NCBI GenBank assembly: GCA_003550325.1
Contig: QKWP01000849.1
Span: 82,431 to 146,430, forward strand
Reading direction: 5' to 3'
DNA: 64,000 bases
Source of the DNA: Gigaspora rosea
Lineage: Eukaryota > Glomeromycota > Glomeromycetes > Diversisporales > Gigasporaceae
Positions 47,707 through 59,109 of this stretch are shown here, piece by piece. The notes under the pieces were generated by a model. It saw nothing but the letters and a program-made list of their open reading frames with translations, was not told the DNA's origin and made no database searches. Numbering within the stretch: the first letter of the stretch is position 1; every line of letters starts with the position of its first letter. The position numbers and the translations under genes were made by a program.

Positions 47707-48420
47707 ACTTTAAACGGCGACAAGGTAATATATTTCATTTGTGGGCTCTTGCAGTGCTCTTGCTATACGTAGGTTCTTAATGCTTTGTATATGGGTTCTT
47801 AATGGGACCACACACAACGTAAGATTTGTTTCTTATGTGGGGCCGCACTCAAATTAGAATATACGCGAACTCTTTCTTTGTGAAAGAAATTTAACAATTT
47901 TGATTCAACACTAATGCATTATTCTGCATTAATCCCAATATTTGGGAGACACAGAACCCACATGATTTATCATCTGCGACATCATATTTTAGTTGCAATC
48001 ATGTGAATGCAAGTGTTTTAATTACCAATTCTAACCAATCAAATTTTTAGATACAACACATTCAATTTGATTGGTTGATGTGTTTGTCCCATTTTTGATC
48101 GATATTCTATTTTTATATTTAAATATGGTGATTTTAAGCCTATATAACTTTAAAAAGTACATCAATTTTTAAAAAAATAAAGCCGCTAAATTGTAGTAAA
48201 TTGATTTAGCTACAAAATAGCGACTTTCTTTTTTTGATATCTTTTTTAGATTAGAAGTTATAAGCTTTAAAATTTTGTGTAGTCTTTAAGTGTTGCGCAC
48301 CGTATGTTTTTCAATTTTTCTAAAAATTCAACAATTTAAAAAATAAGCTACCACATGTTTTTTGTGTAATTTTTGGCCCAAAAAGGGTAGCTTATTTTTG
48401 GGAATATATAGTAAGTCCTT

Positions 48421-49160
48421 TTATAAAATAAATATTTAGTAAATTAATTAATAAAAAGTTCGCAACAATTTTTTTTTATACAAGATAATTATATATATTA
48501 ATATAATTAATTGTTTAAATTTGGTTAGAATTTTAAATTAAAAAATTAGTATTAAAAAATTATTTTAAATTACTTAGCTGTAATCTTGTTTGGAACTAGT
48601 GATTACCCTATAATTTTCTTATAATACTAAATCTGGAAGTTAATAAAAGCTATTCTGAACTTTCTTATTTTCCCATAATTTTGATCTTCATTATATACTA
48701 TAGTACATCATAATTAACAGATCCGAAAGTTGATAAAAAGTTATATCTTTATTTTTTTTATATCAAAGAAATATTATTGTATTTGAAAACCCTATTATGA
48801 TGCTTTTTTGCTATACTGCATTAGTCAGGATACAATTTGTATTAGCTATTATTTACATGCCTAGTAAGCATTTATTTTTGTTTAGCTATCTTTTTAATCT
48901 GTTAACTATTCATCAACTTGAATAATCTTATATTTAACTAAATTTAGTATTTTGATTATTAAAACTATTTGTATATATTTAAGTAGTATAATTATTTTTA
49001 TATAGATTTGTTTAGGATAGTTTTGAACAGTTTTGAACAGTTTTGGGAATGTTCAAAACTGTCCAATTAAAAAATTTAATTAGACATATCCAATTCCTAT
49101 CACTGGCATATAAGGAGAAATGGGGTATTGTAGCGAAGGGGTATTGTAGCGAATTTGTAC
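48421..49160. other. AT-rich spacer with TTTTGAACAGT words
   Basis: No gene. At 49012-49070 TTTTGAACAG is repeated directly and then inverted (TGTTCAAAACTGTCC), another small word cluster. Confidence 0.5.
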
Positions 49161-49362
49161 TACAAGTCAAACTCGTTATAGTGAAGTGGTCGGTTCCATT
49201 AATAAAAATTTTTAAAAAATTCACTATATCAAGAGTTTATTAGTAAATTCACTATATTGAGAGAATTTTATATAGAATGGCTTTGGGTCCAACTTCACTA
49301 TATCGAGATTTTAATTAGTCTTCACTATATTGAGGGTTCACTATAACGAGAGTAACTTGTAT
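49161..49362. mobile_element. pogo-like MITE, CTCGTTATAGTGAA ends
   Basis: The left end TACAAGTCAAACTCGTTATA and the right end TATAACGAGAGTAACTTGTA are inverted relatives with TA at each side. The interior repeats CACTATATCGAG words. About 200 bp, no ORF. Confidence 0.75.
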
Positions 49363-49574
49363 CTTGTGATACAACAACCAGAATTGAATAATTTTTATAC
49401 TATTCGATTCATCTCGGTGAGATTAATCAAATAGTGGTTAGATAATTGAATTCTGATCACTAGATCACAAAATAATGATGCTTATGTACGTACAATACAT
49501 TTTTCGTCATAATACCCTTTTATCTTAATATATATATAATATATCTATTATTTAATATTAAGCAAGTTTTTTTA

Positions 49575-49673
49575 CTGGCCTGTTTTGGATGATTTTACTA
49601 CCAAAAAGTTTGTCTCAATGAGATAATTCTAACAAGCCCAAAATTATGAAAATCCAATTACAGAATCACAAGA
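49575..49673. repeat. Partial copy of the 463-bp palindromic MITE
   Basis: CTGGCCTGTTTTGGATGATT, then TTTTACTACCAAAAAGTTTG and TCTAACAAGCCCAAAATTAT match one arm of the palindromic MITE. It stops after about 100 bp. Confidence 0.8.
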
Positions 49674-49745
49674 TCATTAAGGTTTTGCATTATTATATAT
49701 ATATATATATATATTAAAAATTATATTAAAATAATCTATTCTCTC

Positions 49746-50204
49746 CATATGGGCCGATTTGAGTAATTCAAAGTAGCGCTTATTTTTTTTTAAACTTTAA
49801 AGCTAAATAAATTCAGATCTACTGGTCCGTTTTAGATGATTTTACTACTAAAATGTTCGCCTCTTTGAGACGATTCCAACAAGCCCAAAATCATTAAAAT
49901 CCAATCACAGAAACACGAGAAAATGCGCTATTAAATAGGTGACGCACCTCTAGGGTTGGACAATTGGTTAAACCTATGACTAACCAATTGTTCAACTCTA
50001 GAGGTGCGTCACCTATTTGATAGCACATTTTCTCGTGTTCCTGCGATTGGATTTTAATGATTTTGGGCTTGTTGGAATTGTCTCAAAAAGGCAAACATTT
50101 TGGTAGTAAAATTATCTAAAATGGACCAGTAGATCTGAATTTATTTAGCTTTAAAGTTTAAAAAATAAGCGCTACTTATGAATTACTCAAATCGGCCCAT
50201 ATGC
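49746..50204. mobile_element. 463-bp palindromic MITE family, copy 2
   Basis: Ends CATATGGGCCGATTTGAGTA and complement. Arms share all landmarks with copy 1 (30688-31150). The centre reads GGTTAAACCTATGACTAACC instead of GATCTAGATC. About 459 bp. Confidence 0.95.
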
Positions 50205-52009
50205 CTTTAAAAATTTTGCTTTGCAAAATTTAAATTTAGTAATAATTTTAAGAATACTAATAATAAATAAAATAATAAGTAAATAATAAAAAAATAATAA
50301 GTTAACAGATATATATAAAAATAACAATAGTAAAAAAAATTAATAAAAAAATACAATATAGTTCTTTATTGGGAACAAACATATGATTTAAAATATGGAG
50401 ATGTTGAAGATAAAGGTGAAGAAAAAGAAGAAGTAGAAATAGAAGTAGAAAAAGAGAGAAAAGAGGAAAAAGAAGAAAAAGAAGTTATCGTGATTAATAA
50501 TAATTAAACAAATCATTATATATATATATATTTATACAATTATAAATAAAATAAAAATGATTAAGAAAATAAAATTGTCTATATTCTATTGGCAAAAAAA
50601 TAAATTTCAATAAAAAAAAATAAAATCAAAAAAAATAAGTTTTTGAACAAAATTTAGTCTAAAGTATAATTAATTTGGTGAAAGTATAAAATTTTATAAA
50701 ATATAATCAAAAAATAAAATTATTTGCAAATAAAAACGTTATACCTGTATAACCTGAAGTGTGGGGCATTATACCTTTTTACCTTTTCTAGTAAGGAATC
50801 TAAGGTTTGATACTCACTGAGAGTTTGATTTTTACTTATTTCACTTCGATCTCTTGAGACTGAGAGTATGGTTCTGAGTGGGCAAGGTTTTTTTTTATTG
50901 ATGCTAAAATTTTGCTAAAACAAAAATATTGCATCTAAATAGTTATATTTATTTTAATTGTTAATTAAGAATTTTTTTAAAAAAGATGGTACACATAAAA
51001 AATATATTGATTTTTTATTAAAGCTATTTTATATTTGTTGGTATTTAAAGTTTATAAATTTGAAGTGATGGTGAAATTTTTAATTTATTTTTTTAATCAT
51101 GTTAATTTTTTTAATTAAGTTTTGAATTTTTAACTTTATTTTATTTTATTTTTTTTTTGTTGCTTTTTTTTTGAATTTTCTTGTTTTATAATTAAAAAAA
51201 CTAATAATAAATAAAAAGTTAATACTTGACCAGAGTATTAACAAATAAAATCGAATAATAAAAAATAAAAAAAATTTGAATAAAAGTAGTTAACCAAAAT
51301 ACAATAATGATTTAAGAAAAATTAAACAAACAATCTATATCTTAATATTAATCACAAAGCTTTATCAAGCCTCTATTCATAAAGAATTAAAAAAAATATA
51401 AAAAATCAAGATTCTCGCCTTAATTCAAAATTGGATCCAAAAAAATAATGATAAATAATAATAAACCAAAATTTTTAAGCATTCTAGCCTCAATTTCTAA
51501 TAAATTAAATAAAAATTAACAAATTTCAAAATATAAATTCAAAAACTAATAAAGATTAATTCAAAATATATGAAAATTTAAGAAATATTCCAATAAAGTA
51601 TCAAAAAATAATTATTTACAACAAACTTTTAAATAACAATTACAAAATAAAGAACCTTTATTCAATGAATAAAGGGTTAAAAGATATAAAGATGATGGCT
51701 TTATATTTAAAAGAATAATATCAGTCTAAACAAAAAAAAACTTTTATATCCAATATTATTCAAATATGAATAGCAAAATTGTAAATAGGGCTCATGTTCC
51801 CTAAATATAAAAGAGAAAATATAAAATAAAAATTAAAGAAAATTTAAAAAATAAAATATCCATTGATTCAAGCTATTAAATTCAAATATAAATGTCTATA
51901 ATAATTTTTAAAGAAATAAAGAAGAAAAAAAAATTTAACTACTTTCTAAAAATGTTTTTAATAATTTTTCTAAAAGTTTCTTCATCTAAAAAATATATAT
52001 ATTTAAGTT
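50205..52009. other. AT-rich region with one acidic coding-like patch
   Basis: At about 50340-50507 on the plus strand a frame without its own start reads YNIVLYWEQTYDLKYGDVED, then a Glu/Lys-rich tail and a TAA; it may be a stranded exon. The rest is A/T-rich with no recognisable feature. Confidence 0.4.
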
Positions 52010-52339
52010 TTAATTTTTGAATTTGATAAATTTGTTATATTCAACAGTTTTAAATAAATAATAAGTTCTAATCCAAGCCTTTTTGCTTTTTGGATTGATA
52101 TGAACTATTGTTTGGTTAGGACAAGCCAATACTAAAGATCCTAGGTGATAAAAATAGACAAGTATTTTTGTATAGTCCTTTTGTTTTTGGGCTTCTTTAT
52201 ATAATTTATATATTTGATAATAGCATTTTTTCTATAAATAGATTATAGGTACAGGAACAGGTACTGGGTAAAATTTTTCAGGAAAAGAATGTACTAATTT
52301 TTTATAAATTTTGTTAAAAAGAGCCTGGTAATTACTCAT
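52010..52339 (-). pseudogene. Unknown small protein with one in-frame stop
   Basis: From ATG at 52339 the minus strand codes MSNYQALFNKIYKKLVHSF, a PVPVPVP stretch, one TAG, then QIYKLYKEAQKQKDYTKILV, HLGSLVLACPNQTIVHINP and NKFIKFKN before a TAA. Apart from the single stop the frame is clean over 110 codons and the composition is protein-like in a very AT-rich area. I do not recognise the family. It may be an exon or a TE-derived ORF. Confidence 0.45.
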
Positions 52340-53094
52340 AGTGATTTAAATTTTGTAAAAAATTGTAAATAAAGTTGTTAAAAAAAATAAAAAATAAATA
52401 ATAGAAAACAAATATATATATATATAAATATATATAATAGTATAATATAATAAAGAATAAGTTAAATTAATATATATAAGATATAAATAGAGTATTGTTT
52501 AATATATAAAATATAGGATATGAAACTAAAGAAAAGTTGGTTTTGTATAATGTTACTCAAAAATGTCAAATAAAAATCTAAGTAGTACAATTATTAGAGC
52601 TTGTATAACAATAAAAGAATATTTATATAACCCAAAAGAGTCTTTGTATTACAAAAAGAAGGGTGAAGAAAGTTTTTAAAAAAGACAAGATTTGCTAGCT
52701 AAATACAAAAAAAGAAAAAAAATAAGAAAAGAAGAAAAAGAAAAAAAAAGAGAAAAAGAAGAAAAAGAAAGAAACCCAGAAAAAATTTTTAGATCAAAGG
52801 TTGAAATTACAAACACAAAGAGTTTTAGGTTCTATCATCGTCACCAAAACTGTAATATAGTAACTTTTATACAAGAAACTATACCACATGTAAGAGGGTA
52901 AGAAATATGTAGATAAAGAGAATATAAACTAAAAAATAAAAAGACAAATTATTAACAAACTTATAGTCAAAGAATAATATAATATTTTTATGTACAAGTA
53001 TTTTTAGAAAAGAAGAAAAGTAAAGAACAGAATCTACTCTGCTTTGGGAAAAAGTCAGAGTTTATATATCTGTAGAAACTTAGAATTTTCACTA

Positions 53095-53282
53095 TAACAA
53101 GATATAATAAAGAGATATAATAAAGAAATATAATAACAAGTTATAATAATAAAGAGATATAATAACAAGTTATAATAACAAGATATAATAAAGAGATATA
53201 TAATAATGTGTTATGATAATGAGTTATAATAAATAACAAGTTATGGTAACGAGTTATAATAAGAAAATTATAGTAAAAATAA
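53095..53282. repeat. AACAAGTTATAATA-type minisatellite
   Basis: Irregular tandem copies of ATAATAACAAGTTATAATAA and GAGATATAATAA, 10-14 bp periodicity, non-coding. Confidence 0.85.
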
Positions 53283-53344
53283 CTCCTTTTTAAGAACAAA
53301 AAAAAGTTTTTCTAACAAAATTAACATCTGTTGTTCAAAGCGAA

Positions 53345-53450
53345 GTGAAAATGAAGCCTAGGGATCAAGATCAAGAATCAAGATCTAGATTAAGGATCAA
53401 GGTCTAGATCAAGAATCAAGATCTAGATCTAGGTCAAGAATAGAGATCAA
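53345..53450. repeat. GATCAAGATCTAGATC word cluster
   Basis: About 100 bp of GATCAAG, GATCTAGATC and AGGTCTAGATC words in both senses, starting at TAGGGATCAAGATC (53359), a start like that of hAT ends. The other end was not found. Confidence 0.7.
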
Positions 53451-54179
53451 TGGCCTACTTTCAAATTCGTAATACCATCACTTCCTTTTGTGAGCCTTTT
53501 TTCGCTAAAAACGGATAGTGATTCTAGCCAGAAAAGACTAAATCATGTTTCGAAAATTCAAAACCGTAACATGAATGAGGTAAATGGGAGAGGTAATAAT
53601 GCTCGTTTCGCGCGAATTTCTGTTCAAGTATTACTCCGTCGTCTCTGATCATACCTTGATTGGGCATATACCATTGTCATATACCTTATTTGTCTTTGAT
53701 TTTCCTATGTCGTAACACTTCTTTTCTGCACCATCTGATTTTCACATGCTTTGGCTTAGGGATGGCAATAGGGTGTCCAGGATTATGATCCGGTAAATGC
53801 TTCAAAAAGAATTACAAGTCAGGTGATTACAGTCACCAGTTTATTCATTTAACCAATCAATTTTTGTTTACATGCTGCATGAAAGTGAGCGGATTATGCA
53901 CACCCTAGATGGCAAGTGATTTAAAACGTGATCTTAAAATCATGATAGTTGTGTAACATATTAATAAAAACATTTTGACGTAATTAATAGATTATCAACA
54001 CCCCAAAGCAGAATCGAATTAGCCAGATACAATTAGCTTGGTTCAACCTGTAGATACTCGTTGGGGAACCTGTTTAGACGCTGCTCTTCGATGCAAGTTG
54101 GGACTGTTTATAAATTCCCGAAGTCAATAAAAATTGCACATGATCTTATGGATCAAATACGACTTCCCTGAAAAAAAAT

Positions 54180-54420
54180 GTCATTATCACGTGTTGATAG
54201 AAAAATTCTTTTGAAGTTCATTTAGGTTTGGGTTAGGGTGCAAGCTAAGGTCATGGCTAGAGAAACTTTAATAGTAAAATCGGTCAAGAAAAACTTTTTG
54301 TTAATGCGCAGAAGATGGTTTTTATGCAAATTTTTGAAAAATAAGCGAACGATTGTGTTACATTCATCAAAACGTAGATCACTATTGGCTAAATGACATC
54401 GATCTTCACGTGATAGTGAC
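54180..54420. mobile_element. MITE with GTCANTATCACGTG ends and GGGTTAGGGT motif
   Basis: The left end TGTCATTATCACGTG and the complement of the right end, GTCACTATCACGTG, pair. The interior has GTTTGGGTTAGGGTGC (54227-54242) and AGAAGATGGTTTTTATGC, the complement of a block in the insertion at 42.0 kb. Confidence 0.75.
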
Positions 54421-54595
54421 TAAATGATTTATTGTGGAAAAAACTAGAAAAGCTGCCATTTGTTAAGCTTATATAAGTATTTTGATGAACCTTTACTTTC
54501 ACATGCCTACTACTCCATGAATCAATTGAATTGTGTGCTCAAATTTTGATTTTAAACTAAAGGTTCTTGATTTAATTGACAACCGGTTTGATTTT

Positions 54596-55348
54596 GCATT
54601 TCATCCCGCAATGGCAATTGTCAATATGGAGTGTCTTCAATTAAAAGGGCCCATTTTTACATATATTTTATTTTGAGATATTTGAGTTTAATTATTTGTT
54701 TTGATTTTCGGACTGATCCGGGATCAATCAAATTTCACGATATTGATTGGTTAAAGACGGCAGGTGACTATCGGGTAAACTCGTGACGTGTTGGCTCTAC
54801 GCAGCCTCATGTAATTTTTCTTTTTACATTATCTTGATTTTTTATTATGTAATTCGACTTTCATTTATAATTAAAAAAAGTCAATCATGTCAAAATTTAT
54901 ATGAATTTAACGAAAACTCATTTTTCAAAAAAATGTAAAAATGGGCCCTTTTAATTGAAGACACCCCATATATATTTAATAATAATAAATTTATATTTAA
55001 AATCTGGAAATCATTAAAGCTGAATGATCTTGAGAACATCATTATTCTATATCTTGTAAACGTCTATACATTTCAAATTGTAGCACATGTAAATATTAAG
55101 ATTTATTTATTTATTTGTTTAAAGATTTAAAGATTTATGGAGTAATGCATTTCATCCCGCAATGGCAATTATCAATATATATTTAATAATAATAAATTTA
55201 TATTTAAAATCTGGAAAATCATTAAAGCTTAATGATCTTGAGAACATCATTATTCTATATCTTGTAAACGTCAAATTGTAGCACATGTAAATATTAAGAT
55301 TTATTAATTTATTTATTTGTTTAAAGATTTAAAGATTTATGGAGTAAT
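54596..55348. repeat. Tandem duplication of about 205 bp; copy 1 carries a MITE, copy 2 is the empty site
   Basis: Copy 1 (54596-55146) and copy 2 (55147-55348) both run from GCATTTCATCCCGCAATGGC to AAAGATTTATGGAGTAAT. They are nearly identical apart from the 340-bp MITE in copy 1 and a 10-bp difference near CGTCTATACATTTC. Confidence 0.92.
54628..54967. mobile_element. 340-bp MITE with GGGGTGTCTTCAATTAAAAG ends
   Basis: The inverted ends (left GGAGTGTCTTCAATTAAAAG, right complement GGGGTGTCTTCAATTAAAAG, both continuing GGCCCATTTTTACAT) differ once in 35 bp. The empty copy downstream shows that ATAT is duplicated at the insertion (54624-54627, 54968-54971). No ORF. Confidence 0.92.
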
Positions 55349-55612
55349 TCAAAATACATTGCTAAAACTGATGAATTTTCCGGATTATTGCTTTGGGCGT
55401 CGTTGAACATTCAAGTCAAGTTAGTTGGTGGAAATCGAAAATTTCAAATAAATTTCTGCTTGCGGCTGCCAAGTTCTCGCGATTCCAGCTTTTTCGGCTG
55501 CTGCAGAACGTTGTTGATCCAATTTTGGATATTATTAATACTAAACATCGTGCACGTTTAGACAATGACTGAGTAAAAAAGCTCGTAACTGTCTATCAAA
55601 CTTTTAAGAATT

Positions 55613-57423
55613 AAAAAGGTATTAAAGAGGATGGTTGGTTTGAAGTTAACGACAATTAAAATGTATCATCAATGTACTTAAACAATGGCAGGGCATATAT
55701 GTTAATTTGGCGCTAATATAGAAAAAAAATTACACAATCTGTATCTTAAATGAAATGCAAATGCATTGTTAATTTCTTTACATTTTAAATATTTTTTAAT
55801 AAATATGGCATTTTTTAATTGAATATGTTTTTGTATATTGATCGTGGAACTTGGTCGGCACCAATCAGACTCTGCTGATTATGTTTAAACCATTTTTGTG
55901 TTTTAAATAAAAACCACAAAAAAACAGGTTTAAACTGCTTTTACCATCCTTACTTTGGCCGCGATCTGCTCATATTTTTGTTCACGTGATATTCTATCAT
56001 TCGCATAAACAATTATTAACGTATCACACTATTTGGAATTCTAGATTGTAGATCTTTAGGATTATCGTTATTGATTTTTCGGGATTTTAAGGCTGTCGGA
56101 ATTATGAATTTTCAACATTTTAGATATCGAGACCGAATTTATCGAATTATCAAAGTATGGATCTTCAGAATTTTCAATTTTCATATTGAAAAATTATAGA
56201 TTTGCCAGTTTTATGGATTTGCGAAATAGGAATATAAAATTTTCTGTTTTTTTGGATTTTGGAACTGTCAGGATTCTTTATCGTCTGTAATTTGCCGTCA
56301 GCCTTATTGATGTCAGGTTTTGACTGTCGAAACACGCGTTAATGATGATGTGATAGATTATACAACATCTCAAATTTGTGCAACCTTTGCACTCCTAGAA
56401 AGGCAAATCATCCTTGACTAAATTCGTCCTAATATTTATGCCAAATGAAATAAAAACCAAACCAAACTCGATACTAAAACCTTAATTCGTTTTTGTAATC
56501 TGATTGGGCACTCTTCTATCTTTAAACCGCTTTAAGCTGTAATACTTGGTGTAATTTGATTGGATACTATAAGCTGGCTGACATAGTATAGTAGTATATC
56601 TGAAAGAAGAAAAATCGAGTAATATTAATTCAGCTTTGAACTCAATGATACACCTCGAATTAAAGTTTTGAATTCGGAAGTTCAATCGACGTTACCTAAG
56701 TTTAAGCACAATTCGACTCCAAAAGTCGGGTCTTTTATTACAGTATTCCCAAGCCAGACTCGGGACATCTGTACGTGCATATAGTATATAGATAGCATAA
56801 AAAATGTGTGTTCATGCATACATTGCAGCTATATTTAAATCTATTATATGTACGTGCAGGTGCGAGTCCAATATTCGATTTTTGGAGTCGTTGTTACTGC
56901 TTGGAGAGATTTATTGCCGGATTTAGCTATAAACCATAAGCATTAGAGCAGTAGAGTATTAAGTGTTTTAGAAGAGAAGGTAATTTCTGTGATGGGAGAA
57001 CAATTATTACACTGTATTTGTTATTGAACAGTTATACAAGTTATTCATTCTCATTGCAGAAAGCGATCCAATTTATGGTGTAAACTCAATCTAGCTGATA
57101 ACTGATCATGAGATAAGGGAAATGATGGGAAATATACTTATTTACATGTATAATAACAGGAATTTCTATGCGAAAATACATGTAATGATTACTTGGAACA
57201 AGGAATAACTTGTTAACAGAATGTGGCGATGATCTACTAAAAAATAAGAGATAACGGTAATAAAAATAATTATAGTAAGACTAATTATAGAAATGTTAAT
57301 GACCTAACTATACTGTAATAGTTGTATCACTACAAAATTCTGTAAAATATAATTTATATAATACTATATACTAAACATTTAAATCTATCTATATAGTTTA
57401 ATTTCGTTTTTTTAGAAAGTAAA
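55613..57423. other. Region without a recognised gene; one hairpin MITE
   Basis: At 56714-56890 the inverted ends CGACTCCAAAAGTCG and complement CGACTCCAAAAATCG bound about 177 bp, probably a small MITE. Otherwise nothing is recognised. Just before the Sel1 ATG the sequence TTTCGTTTTTTTAG could be a splice acceptor, leaving open an unseen upstream exon. Confidence 0.5.
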
Positions 57424-59109
57424 ATGAAATATAATAATTCATTTAATCATAAAACATCAAGTAATTTAGACTCTTATTACCTTGGGTACAAATATCAATA
57501 TGGGATAGGGATTGAAAAAGATGAGCATAAGGCATTCATTTATTATCAAAAATCTGCAGAGATGGGGAACGCCAGTGGAACATTTCATGTTGGATATTGT
57601 TATTATGAAGGAATTGGAGTTGAAAAGGATGAACATAAGGCATTCATTTATTATCAAAAATCTGCAGAAATGGGTGATGTTAAAGGAACATATAATGTAG
57701 GATATTGTTATCATTATGGAATTGGAGTTGAAAAAGATGAGCAGAAAGCATTTATTTATTATCAAAAGTCTGCCGAGATGGGAAATGCTAATGGAACAAA
57801 TAATGTTGGATATTGTTATCGAAATGGGTTTGGAGTTGAAGAGGATAAACATAAAGCATTCATTTATTATAAAAAATCGGCTGAAATGGGGCATGCTAGA
57901 GGAATATATAATGTTGGATATTGTTATCATAATGGAATTGGTGTTGAAAAGAATGAAAATAAAGCGTTCGTTTATTATAAAAAATCTGCTGATATGGGTA
58001 ATGCTAGTGGTGTATTTGCACTTGGTGACTGTTATCTAAGTGGAATTGGAGTTGAGAGGGATGAAAATAAGGCCTTCCTTTATTATCAAAAATCTGCAGA
58101 GATGGGAAATACTAATGGAATATTTCAAGTTGGGTGTTGTTATCAGGATGGAATCGGAGTTGAAAAAGATGAAAATAAGGCATTCATTTATTATCAGAAA
58201 TCAGCAGAAATGGGAGACGCTGAAGGAACATATAATGTCGGATATTGTTACCATGAAGGAATTGGAGTTGAAAGGAATGAAAAGAAGGCGTTTATTTATT
58301 ATCAAAAATCTGCAGAGATGGGGAGCGTTAATGGAATGTTTAGTGTTGGGTATTGTTATGATGACGGAGTTGGTGTTGAAAAAGATGAACGCAAGGCATT
58401 CATTTATTATCAAAAATCCGCTGCTATGGGGCATGCTAAAGGAACATGTAATGTCGGATATTGTTATCAAAATGGAATTGGGGTTGAAAAAGATGAATAC
58501 AAAGCATTCATTTATTATCAAAAATCTGCAGAAATGGGGAACGTTAATGGAATAAATAATGTCGGATATTGTTATCAAAATGGAATTGGAGTTGAAAAGC
58601 ACGAACGCAATGCATTTATTTATTATCTTAAATCTGCTGATATGGGAAACGCTAATGGAATGAATAAGGTTGGATATTGTTATCGAAATGGACTTGGAGT
58701 TAAAAAGGATGAAAATAAAGCGTTTATTTATTATCAATTATCTGCAGCGATGGGAGACGCTGATGGAACAAACAATGTTGGTTATTGTTATGATGAAGGA
58801 ATTGGAATTAAAAGGGATGAACTTAAGGCGTTTACTTATTATCAAAAATCTGCAGAAATGGGGAACGCTAGTGGGATGAATAATGTTGGATATTGTTACG
58901 AAAACGGAATTGGGGTTGAAAAAGATGAACGCAAGGCATTCATTTATTATCAAAAATCCGCAGAGGTGGGATATTCTGGGGGGATATTTAAAGTTGGTGT
59001 CTGCTATTATAGAGGAATTGGAGTTGAAAAGGATGTATATAAGGCATTTGTTTATTTTAAGAAATCTGCTGACATGGTACTAAGGTTTCGACCCAACCAT
59101 TTTTTCTAA
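57424..59109 (+). CDS. Sel1-like repeat protein, probably truncated at the 3' end
   Basis: A 561-codon frame is almost wholly made of about 15 Sel1-type repeats of 36 residues (108 bp). The core is KAFIYYQKSAEMGNA, then GTNNVGYCYQNGIGVEKDE. Each unit forms two helices and the array a solenoid used for protein-protein contacts; in these fungi such proteins often accompany kinase-type signalling. There is no catalytic domain and no signal peptide. The last repeat stops at KKSADM, after which the reading passes into VLRFRPNHFF and a stop that does not look like Sel1. A degenerate Sel1 piece lies about 1 kb downstream. So the natural end has probably been displaced by inserted DNA; an intron starting GTACTAAGG is the alternative. 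Confidence 0.92.
   Translation: MKYNNSFNHKTSSNLDSYYLGYKYQYGIGIEKDEHKAFIYYQKSAEMGNASGTFHVGYCYYEGIGVEKDEHKAFIYYQKSAEMGDVKGTYNVGYCYHYGIGVEKDEQKAFIYYQKSAEMGNANGTNNVGYCYRNGFGVEEDKHKAFIYYKKSAEMGHARGIYNVGYCYHNGIGVEKNENKAFVYYKKSADMGNASGVFALGDCYLSGIGVERDENKAFLYYQKSAEMGNTNGIFQVGCCYQDGIGVEKDENKAFIYYQKSAEMGDAEGTYNVGYCYHEGIGVERNEKKAFIYYQKSAEMGSVNGMFSVGYCYDDGVGVEKDERKAFIYYQKSAAMGHAKGTCNVGYCYQNGIGVEKDEYKAFIYYQKSAEMGNVNGINNVGYCYQNGIGVEKHERNAFIYYLKSADMGNANGMNKVGYCYRNGLGVKKDENKAFIYYQLSAAMGDADGTNNVGYCYDEGIGIKRDELKAFTYYQKSAEMGNASGMNNVGYCYENGIGVEKDERKAFIYYQKSAEVGYSGGIFKVGVCYYRGIGVEKDVYKAFVYFKKSADMVLRFRPNHFF

Larger units (their letters stand above)
43419..48300. mobile_element. 4.9-kb TIR DNA transposon carrying a broken DDE transposase
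   Basis: The inverted ends GTGCGCGACACTTAAAGACT (left) and GTGCGCAACACTTAAAGACT (right, complement) bound the element and differ at one site over 23 bp. A minus-strand transposase pseudogene fills the centre and a small perfect-looking hairpin lies at 44393-44470. Target duplication is unclear (GTAT occurs near both ends). The superfamily is not certain; the protein belongs to a DDE endonuclease group common in fungi. Confidence 0.8.
43211..48413. mobile_element. Older MITE, interrupted: TACCGTATATTCC ends
   Basis: The left end TACCGTATATTCCTGAAAAT and the right end (complement TACTATATATTCCCAAAAAT) share an inverted repeat continuing into AAGCTAC. Only about 200 bp on the left and 110 bp on the right belong to it; a 4.9-kb element sits between. 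Confidence 0.7.
54030..55612 (+). pseudogene. Second hAT transposase relic, interrupted by two MITEs
   Basis: Near 54047 the plus strand codes VDTRWGTCLDAALRCKLG, the TRW block of hAT transposases. Near 55402 it codes VVEHSSQVSWWKSKISNKF, and towards 55570 DPILDIINTKHRARLDND, resembling the C-terminal dimerisation region (WW, then RARL). Between them lie two MITEs and a tandem duplication. The pieces are short and broken by stops, so the call is weaker than that for the minus-strand hAT at 41 kb. Confidence 0.5.

Noticed and set aside
47459-47713. Plus-strand Ser-rich ORF
   Set aside because: It is the complement of the Lys/Glu-rich start of the DDE transposase, which fits its neighbours better.
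57466-58953. Minus-strand and shifted ORFs opposite the Sel1 gene
   Set aside because: Regular shadows of the 108-bp repeat in other frames.
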